From contig QVRM01000940.1 of assembly GCA_003439945.1 (NCBI GenBank), positions 523,501-587,500 of the forward strand: DNA of 64,000 nucleotides, in the 5' to 3' direction. The position numbers were made by a program, and so were the translations under genes. Positions within the stretch are counted from its first letter, which is position 1, and each line of letters starts with the position of its first letter. Shown here one piece after another: positions 56,606 to 64,000 of this stretch. This stretch comes from Dermanyssus gallinae (Eukaryota > Arthropoda > Arachnida > Mesostigmata > Dermanyssidae). A model generated the notes under the pieces. It did no database searches, was not told the origin of the DNA, and saw nothing but the letters and a program-made list of their open reading frames with translations.

Positions 56606-58536
56606 AGTTATCCCAGTGTAACGACGGCTCGGACACAACTCTGGGACTTTGACAAGGGAGACTGTGAATGCCTAACCATGAATCTGAGTGCTACGGACTG
56701 GACGACCTTCTTCCAACCCTGTATTGACGTAAATGACTTGTGCAACAAATTTGTCACTTACATGCACTTCCTGCTGGTCTGTTGTGTGCCCAGGAAGTCT
56801 CCTAATCTGCATGGTGTTCTGGATCCTAGCATAGAAAGCTCCGTAGCCCAATCGGCTGTTCTCACCGCGGTTCATAGATACATCCAAAGGCGAATGAAAG
56901 GTAAAGACTGTTTAAGCTCGATCAATAGAGCGGATGGATCGGTTGCTACACAAAATCAAGAGAAAGCTGAAATTCTGCGGGGAGTATTCGCTGCAACATA
57001 TCCATCACTCACGGAAGTCCAGCTACGCGACGCACGACCTGCTCTACCAACGCCGCCTGTGTCAGAGGATCTCTCACAGGAGGAGGACGTTGAGGACGTT
57101 GACTCCTCTCCTGAAAATCTTGAACGCCACCTTCGCTCTCTGGCCAATAAACAAAGCGCCACGCCTGATGGTATCCCAGCTCCTTCCTGTGTATAAGAAA
57201 TGTGGATATGGTGCGTGTGTTCCGTTGTCATTGATATTTCGTAGAACCCTCGATGCTGATTGGGTCCCAGATCTCTTCCGCTGCGCCATTGTCTGTCCGG
57301 TTCATAAACGCGGTGACAGAAGTGATCCAAACAACAAAAGACCTGTACCGCTCACCTCTGTGCCGTGCAAGCTATTTTGAAAAGAGTTGATCGGTGCGAT
57401 CTATAGAAATGAGAATTCACAAGGTCTAATTTTGAGGGAGCAATTTGCATATCGACCAGGCCATTCTATTGTCCATTAACTTCTAGAAACGCAAAATGAC
57501 TGGGCTCTTTTAACTAATGATAGCAAGCCCTTTGACTGTGTATACCTCGACTTTAAGTCTACATTTGAAACTACTACACAATCGAAGCTTCTGAACATTC
57601 TCCCGCGATACGGTGTTTGACAGAAACTCACAAACTGGATCAAAGCTCTCCATAGGACCTTTAGAGTGAGGGTAAATGATTGTCTGTCGTCAACTGCTGA
57701 GGTCACGTTCGGTTGTCCACAGGGAACAATTCTCGGACCTCTTATGTACATATTATATACTGAATCTTTAAAGTATATTATATATGAAGGAGTGCGAGTG
57801 AAAATTTACGCGGATGATGTAAAAATGTGTATATTTGTAGATAATGAAACGAACGTGACTATTCTTCAAGAAACCCTCGATGAATTAATGGAATGGTGTA
57901 GAGGATTAGACCTAAAGCTCTCTGTAAATACGTGCGCAGTTCTGCACTTCAACAGCAACAATCCTGTACATAACTACACATTAGGTACCGAACAGCTAGC
58001 GGCAAAACCATCGATTTTGACAAGTAATTCGCTGAACTACACACCACAAGTTTTAGATGTAGCTGCGTCAGCTAGCCGCATAATGCACTGGATAATGACC
58101 CTAATCTGTATGTCAAACTTTATAAGCAATATGTCCTACCTGTGATTGTATATGCCTCTCCAGTATGGAATGTAGGATTGAAACGTGATAGACATTTGAT
58201 AATGAAACTGCAGAAGTTTTTAAAACGTGTTGCTTTTCGTTGTGATATGAGGACTTGTGATATAAAATGTGATGATATTGGTGTTGTTCTAGATGATATT
58301 GATAAGACTACGTTCGTCTCTATTTGTAAATTCCCAGATCGAGCGATCAAATCCTTTGATTCTATTTTGACGAACACACGAGCCGGGATCAACATACATG
58401 CTAAAACTCTTGCCCGGAAAGAAATCGTTAACAAAATGTTTGCTTGGCGCAGTACCAGGAACGCGAATTACGCACAAGCAAATTGATCTGTTCAAATAAA
58501 GCCCCCCCCTGCTAAAGGGTGTGTAAATATATATAT
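56606..58536 (+). mobile_element. CR1-like LINE, 5'-truncated, inserted into the RLE nuclease domain
   Basis: The insertion lies between ATCC (56602-56605) and its duplicate ATCC (58537-58540). It begins in the linker after the endonuclease (ARTQLWDFDKGDCECLTM), then a long linker (56660-57196), RT fingers (57190-57380), motif A-like CVYLDFKSTFETT (about 57535-57575), motif B GCPQGTILGPL (about 57710), motif C KIYADDVKM (about 57800) and the C-terminus to 58486. The 3' UTR has AATAAA and an (AT)n tail. Stops at 57194, 57378 and 57618 and frameshifts break it. Confidence 0.85.
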
Positions 58537-59266
58537 ATCCCGCCATGGTCTAAAGGCAAATCCCTGGTATGGAATGCCACGGTATCATGTACAGTGGCTC
58601 CGTCATACTTAAAGCACAGCGCCACCAGGTCAGAGTGGGTTGCTGAACATGCTGAGAAGGCAAATACTCTGACTTGGAGAGAAGATACCACTTTACCATT
58701 GGCAAAAATAATATTCGACCACAATCTATTCTTTGGGCTTGTGCCAAAATTGCATTCGACCACCGCCAAACTAAATAAGCATGATGCGTTGTCGCCCTGT
58801 CTTCAGCACATTCTACTTTAGCAAGCCTATCTATCGAGAGCTGGAAAACACACACATTTTATATGGAAAATACTTTTGTGAATAGTAAAGATAGATAGGG
58901 AGCTGCCAGCTGTTGGTCCCGCTAATAAATGAAAACATCTAAATCTGGTTTGCATTTTGAAGACTTTGTTAGAAACAAATGTGGTCCTATTTTATTGAGC
59001 GTGGTTAAGTAATAGCTTAGCGAACTAGCACACTTTTAGTCAGTTTGTATCAGTTAGACATGTTGCGGGTAATCAGAGTCTTAGTAGGTCTCAGGAAAGA
59101 CAATCAATAAACCTACCGTACCTGAGATAATAGGTTGCATTCTGCCCCTTCAGATACGTCGGCCTATTTATCCATATAATTATTCTCATATTTCATTACT
59201 AATCTTTCCTCGTGAGACTTGTTTACTTCTTTTTTGTGCATATTTTTGTATCATTGTTTCTCATCT
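57021..59266 (+). repeat. Tandem duplication unit, copy 1 (2246 bp)
   Basis: Begins AGCTACGCGACGCACGACCT inside the CR1-like LINE and runs through its 3' end, the RLE LINE C-terminus (58537-58821: PPWSKGKSLVWNATV, then EWVAEHAEKAN) and about 440 bp of flank. The next copy starts at 59267. Confidence 0.97.
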
Positions 59267-61510
59267 AGCTACGCGACGCACGACCTGCTCTACCAACGCC
59301 GCCTGTGTCAGAGGATCTCTCACAGGAGGAGGACGTTGAGGACGTTGACTCCTCTCCTGAAAATCTTGAACGCCACCTTCGCTCTCTGGCCAATAAACAA
59401 AGCGCCACGCCTGATGGTATCCCAGCTCCTTCCTGTGTATAAGAAATGTGGATATGGTGCGTGTGTTCCGTTGTCATTGATATTTCGTAGAACCCTCGAT
59501 GCTGATTGGGTCCCAGATCTCTTCCGCTGCGCCATTGTCTGTCCGGTTCATAAACGCGGTGACAGAAGTGATCCAAACAACAAAAGACCTGTACCGCTCA
59601 CCTCTGTGCCGTGCAAGCTATTTTGAAAAGAGTTGATCGGTGCGATCTATAGAAATGAGAATTCACAAGGTCTAATTTTGAGGGAGCAATTTGCATATCG
59701 ACCAGGCCATTCTATTGTCCATTAACTTCTAGAAACGCAAAATGACTGGGCTCTTTTAACTAATGATAGCAAGCCCTTTGACTGTGTATACCTCGACTTT
59801 AAGTCTACATTTGAAACTACTACACAATCGAAGCTTCTGAACATTCTCCCGCGATACGGTGTTGGACAGAAACTCACAAACTGGATCAAAGCTCTCCATA
59901 GGACCTTTAGAGTGAGGGTAAATGATTGTCTGTCGTCAACTGCTGAGGTCACGTTCGGTTGTCCACAGGGAACAATTCTCGGACCTCTTATGTACATATT
60001 ATATACTGAATCTTTAAAGTATATTATATATGAAGGAGTGCGAGTGAAAATTTACGCGGATGATGTAAAAATGTGTATATTTGTAGATAATGAAACGAAC
60101 GTGACTATTCTTCAAGAAACCCTCGATGAATTAATGGAATGGTGTAGAGGATTAGACCTAAAGCTCTCTGTAAATACGTGCGCAGTTCTGCACTTCAACA
60201 GCAACAATCCTGTACATAACTACACATTAGGTACCGAACAGCTAGCGGCAAAACCATCGATTTTGACAAGTAATTCGCTGAACTACACACCACAAGTTTT
60301 AGATGTAGCTGCGTCAGCTAGCCGCATAATGCACTGGATAATGACCCTAATCTGTATGTCAAACTTTATAAGCAATATGTCCTACCTGTGATTGTATATG
60401 CCTCTCCAGTATGGAATGTAGGATTGAAACGTGATAGACATTTGATAATGAAACTGCAGAAGTTTTTAAAACGTGTTGCTTTTCGTTGTGATATGAGGAC
60501 TTGTGATATAAAATGTGATGATATTGGTGTTGTTCTAGATGATATTGATAAGACTACGTTCGTCTCTATTTGTAAATTCCCAGATCGAGCGATCAAATCC
60601 TTTGATTCTATTTTGATGAACACACGAGCCGGGATCAACATACATGCTAAAACTCTTGCCCGGAAAGAAATCGTTAACAAAATGTTTGCTTGGCGCAGTA
60701 CCAGGAACGCGAATTACGCACAAGCAAATTGATCTGTTCAAATAAAGCCCCCCCCTGCTAAAGGGTGTGTAAATATATATATCCCGCCATGGTCTAAGGG
60801 CAAATCCCTGGTATGGAATGCCACGGTATCATGTACAGTGGCTCCGTCATACTTAAAGCACAGCGCCACCAGGTCAGAGTGGGTTGCTGAACATGCTGAG
60901 AAGGCAAATACTCTGACTTGGAGAGAAGATACCACTTTACCATTGGCAAAAATAATATTCGACCACAATCTATTATTTGGGCTTGTGCCAAAATTGCATT
61001 CGACCACCGCCAAACTAAATAAGCATGATGCGTTGTCGCCCTGTCTTCAGCACATTCTACTTTAGCAAGCCTATCTATCGAGAGCTGGAAAACACACACA
61101 TTTTATATGGAAAATACTTTTGTGAATAGTAAAGATAGATAGGGAGCTGCCAGCTGTTGGTCCCGCTAATAAATGAAAACATCTAAATCTGGTTTGCATT
61201 TTGAAGACTTTGTTAGAAACAAATGTGGTCCTATTTTATTGAGCGTGGTTAAGTAATAGCTTAGCGAACTAGCACACTTTTAGTCAGTTTGTATCAGTTA
61301 GACATGTTGCGGGTAATCAGAGTCTTAGTAGGTCTCAGGAAAGACAATCAATAAACCTACCGTACCTGAGATAATAGGTTGCATTCTGCCCCTTCAGATA
61401 CGTCGGCCTATTTATCCATATAATTATTCTCATATTTCATTACTAATCTTTCCTCGTGAGACTTGTTTACTTCTTTTTTGTGCATATTTTTGTATCATTG
61501 TTTCTCATCT
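59267..61510 (+). repeat. Tandem duplication unit, copy 2 (2244 bp)
   Basis: Matches copy 1 throughout; by eye four substitutions and one 2-bp (TA) length difference. At 59864 copy 2 has G where copy 1 (57618) has T, so copy 2 reads GGA (Gly) where copy 1 has a TGA stop in the RT. Confidence 0.97.
59722..60732 (+). pseudogene. CR1-like RT, second copy
   Basis: The same RT segment as 57480-58486, with the nonsense codon before the palm absent, so the frame leading into GCPQGTILGPL is longer (from about 59730). Stops in the fingers and a frameshift near 60390 remain. Confidence 0.8.
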
Positions 61511-61604
61511 GCCTGTCACCTTTATTATTACAATACAAGTACTACAGGAAGAACTCCTTCTCTACAGGCTTGGTGGCGTACTTCAAACGTTGCTAAAGAT
61601 ATGC

Positions 61605-61775
61605 TTAATTTGCTCTAGATACTTCGATCATTCCAACGTAGCTAATAAAAAGAACTTTCACGCTGGTGAATCTGTCTCGTCTAAAGCATTCCAAAACGCC
61701 ACAATCCAAATGCGGTTTTTTAGAATCGTGCGAGCTGCGACTTCACTCGTCGCATCAGGTTGGTAAAGGTGAACG
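61605..61775 (-). mobile_element. RLE-LINE 3' end fragment
   Basis: The reverse complement closely matches 51255-51422, including CCTGATGCGACGA, GAATGCTTTAGA-like and GGAATGATCGAAGTATCTAG stretches; the 3' terminal part of the RLE subfamily at 50570-51540. Confidence 0.75.
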
Positions 61776-61779
61776 GAAT

Positions 61780-62080
61780 AAACGACTGGACGGAATAAAC
61801 GCTATCAGCATTCGGCATAGGGCGTCGTTTACAGCGTTCGAATCGCGTAAGCTGCGCCCAGAACAGCCGCATCCGGGCGTACGTAAAGTCCACACGCCAA
61901 TCGCAGAAAATGAAATGTCGCCGCCATTGTTAAAGCGGCAGTCGCTTCTTTTGTTGCGTGTAGAGTGGCCGCGATCGCCGCCATGCTCTGTTATCTCTCT
62001 TCCGCTCTCTATCTTAGTTAGCCAAAAGCGCCATAACGAAATGTCACTCGTCTACACGCCGGTAAGCATGGGTTAAAATA
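61780..62080 (+). promoter_or_regulatory. CpG-rich stretch with possible first exon
   Basis: Higher GC and CpG content than its surroundings. At 62041 an ATG in ACGAAATGTC opens MSLVYTP and ends at CACGCCG|GTAAGC, a good donor. No downstream exon was identified, so this is only a candidate promoter and first exon. Confidence 0.25.
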
Positions 62081-62600
62081 ATAATTATTATTATTATGAA
62101 CATGATTATAATTGTCATATTCGTCATGATTATAAAAAAAAGAGACAAACAACTGCAACAACAACAATCACCGCCGCAGTAACAACAAATACAGCAAGAA
62201 CAACAATAACAGTGCTGTCGATTATGACTGTTCTACAGCAAAGTTTTTGAACGAAACCGTCTTGGGGACTATTGTCTGCAGCTGTCTAAATGTATGTATC
62301 GCGAATGCTTGACTAAGGTTTACCTAAACACCATCAGTGTTTGCTCTACTATTTAGAGCTAGTTCTATTCATATCAACCGTACCGCCTATATAAAGTTGT
62401 GTGAGTTGTGCCATCGACAAAGGCAAGCTGCCTAGCGTATTGTACCTACGTCGAGCTGATAACGTGCCAGCATGTGAAAAAACTAACGGCGCAAATATGA
62501 TAAAGGTATGAATGAGTAAAGATGGCGAAACTAATGATTGTACCGGTGACCAAATGATGATGATAATAATAGAAATAATCATACCAATAATGAGGCGGAA
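62081..62600. other. No gene recognised
   Basis: Low-complexity (ATT)n, CAA-rich and unique sequence; no supportable gene. Confidence 0.5.
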
Positions 62601-62609
62601 TGCAGTATT

Positions 62610-62945
62610 AAAGTACTAAAGCGAAACTGGCAAGCGCTCACGCCGTCCCGTCACGCCAAGTTCCTGGGGATAATCCCGGATACAGGTCTCACTGGCTACC
62701 ACACATCAGACGGGCTACGCAAAGGGTGGCAAGAGTATCGGCCAGCCTAGCCCGTTTACTACGGCAGGAAGAAGGCTGAGGAGATTATCGCTGTGCACAT
62801 GGTCGATTTGACTACTAACTAGGACGCTGGCCGAAAATGCCTCGACGGGCTCATGAGCGGAAACACTCGACTGGAGAATCATCATCGGGGTACGCCGCCT
62901 GGTGCCCCTTGATATAACCCGGCTGAACCCATACCCTAATAACGG
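62610..62945 (+). mobile_element. R1-type LINE thumb fragment
   Basis: Reads RHAKFLGIIPDTGLTGYHTS near 62655-62715, then frame-shifted remnants (TLAENASTGS; IIIGVRRLVPLDITRLNP near 62880-62930). Only a short RT thumb and distal piece remains. Confidence 0.5.
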
Positions 62946-62954
62946 TGGAACGGG

Positions 62955-62983
62955 AATTATTATTATTATTATTATTATTATTG
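62955..62983. repeat. (ATT)n microsatellite
   Basis: Repeated ATT units immediately after the R1-like fragment. Confidence 0.9.
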
Positions 62984-63129
62984 TTACAACTGTGAGGTGT
63001 GAACGTGTACTCCTTATCCTCCCCTAGCTCCTAAATATGATTCCATGGAACCGACAATACAGCCGGCGTTTCCTCGGCACACTGCAAGCGACAGCAGTTG
63101 CCGTAGAAACTCGCCTTCTCGCCGATTCC

Positions 63130-64000
63130 CTGTGAGATCTGTAATCCGTTAGCCCAGCTCACTGATGAATCTCTTGGTTCCCTTGCTTACCGGACCCATT
63201 GTTTCCATAGATATTGGCACTACGATGTAACCCGTCTTCAGTTCTTGGTACCTATGTTTTTTCCCATTATCCGCGCGCTCGGCAACCCATCCCGCTTCTA
63301 GTGAACTGTGGCGTATATAGGAGGGATCCACTGTACAGGACACTGTGGCATTCCATACTAAGCGTTTCTAGAAACTCTACTGTGGCTTTTGATGCAGCTA
63401 AGAGGGTAAAGCCCACCCTCAGTTACTGTGGTACCACATGCGTGGCAACTGTAGGGGTTGCAAACCGGGGCACCTATTCGAAGAGCTGTTACCATGCGGA
63501 ATGAGGTGTTGTCCAGCATGGTATCCAGCTGCGGGGAAGGGAGACACTTCAAAAAGCCTCCACTAAATGTGTCCCGTGCTGCCAGAAAGACAGCTTTTTC
63601 CACTGGAGATTGGAGGCTATCTAACAGCTCTCTAGCTGCAGCGCTGCATCTGTAGGAGTCCAATGTATGCTGTGTGGGACGTTCTTGCCAGGGACCTGGT
63701 CCAATTGTTTGTCTAGCTCTTAGCTCTGCAGCGTCTTTGGCTCTTGACGTATTTGCGAGTGCACCAAATTCCAATAGAGACGCAGCATAGCACATAGGAG
63801 CCAATTCCGCCGCTGATCTAATAGCAAGTCCTCCTTCTGCGATTGGAAGGGTTGCTCTTTTCCAAGTGTTATCATGCAGGCCGACGTTTAATACCCCACC
63901 TAAAATGCTTCTTGCAGTATCGTCGTAAGCTTGAAGATTTTCGTGACATTTAATAGCTAGTGAAGTGCGCAGGTTTTAGTTTAGTTTTGACGAGCCCAAA
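63130..64000 (-). mobile_element. RLE-type LINE with nuclease core deleted, runs off the right edge
   Basis: The minus strand reads thumb sequence at 63830-63600 (LAIRSAAELAPMCYAASLLE), a late thumb segment (AVFLAARDTFSGGFLKCL near 63590), the zinc motif CHACGTTVTEGGLYPLSC (about 63440-63390), then after KSHSRVSRNA jumps directly to VWNATVSCTVDPSYIRHSS (63345-63290). About 40 residues including KRPDG are missing, so the nuclease is dead. Sequence past 63804 extends out of the window. Confidence 0.75.

Larger units (their letters stand above)
52690..58860 (+). mobile_element. RLE-type LINE carrying two nested retroelements
   Basis: Three pieces of one element: 52690-52940, 54723-56605 and 58537-58860. 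The first two join in frame across an LTR element (VDITLDNDPKIFTRLL); the last two join in frame across a CR1-like LINE (DGVTIPPWSKGKSLVWN). It carries an N-terminal part, an RT with LVKLDLRNAFNTIRC (about 55600) and YLDDCVLGG (about 55845), the zinc-finger region near 56400-56460 and the nuclease core KRPDG (56584-56598). Multiple stops and frameshifts make it dead. Confidence 0.8.

Noticed and set aside
62130..62220. CAA/CAG-rich tandem-looking stretch considered as a CRISPR or minisatellite
   Set aside because: Irregular low-complexity sequence without repeat-spacer periodicity.

Overview
This is a repeat-dense eukaryotic (animal) sequence. There are no bacterial operons, no CRISPR array and no rRNA. 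R1-clade LINEs with gag-like ORF1s, CR1-like LINEs, LINEs with a restriction-like endonuclease (RLE), a Tc1/mariner element and a LINE resembling those called 'tick transposon' together suggest an arthropod with a large, transposon-filled genome, possibly a chelicerate such as a tick. That assignment rests on family resemblance only and is tentative.

Layout. 1-12.5 kb: minus-strand R1-type LINEs, one carrying an antisense RLE-type LINE (2544-3910) with a recognisable target-site duplication; then a tick-type LINE (-), a 5'-truncated CR1-like LINE (+) and a Tc1/mariner element with 56-bp inverted repeats (11164-12417). 12.5-42 kb: a nearly full-length but dead CR1-like LINE (14640-18690, -) with an intact ORF1, many LINE fragments, three more R1-type 3' ends, and long stretches where nothing is recognisable. 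42-49.6 kb: a gene-bearing island poor in LINEs. 49.7-64 kb: nested retrotransposons, namely an RLE LINE broken by a 1.78-kb non-autonomous LTR element (GATCC target duplication) and by a CR1-like LINE, followed by a 2.25-kb near-identical tandem duplication of part of that nest.

Host genes. Two small, conserved, multi-exon genes were reconstructed by hand from exons and splice sites. SPCS1 (signal peptidase complex subunit 1) is on the minus strand in three coding exons (44313-44281, 43648-43502, 43014-42916). IER3IP1/YOS1 (ER-to-Golgi transport membrane protein) is on the plus strand with first coding exon 47533-47644. Both encode short ER membrane proteins and are arranged head to head about 3.2 kb apart.

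The most interesting observation is that the terminal coding exon of IER3IP1 is tandemly duplicated (48380-48510 and 48528-48661). Each copy has its own splice acceptor, the same phase, an intact frame and its own stop codon, and the two are about 10% diverged. The 17 nt between them leave no room for an intron, so acceptor choice alone would decide between two C-termini. Other structures worth checking are a perfect 24-bp hairpin (33375-33425), a roughly 950-bp foldback element between the two genes (45236-46185), and a box shared by the 3' ends of four R1-type LINEs.
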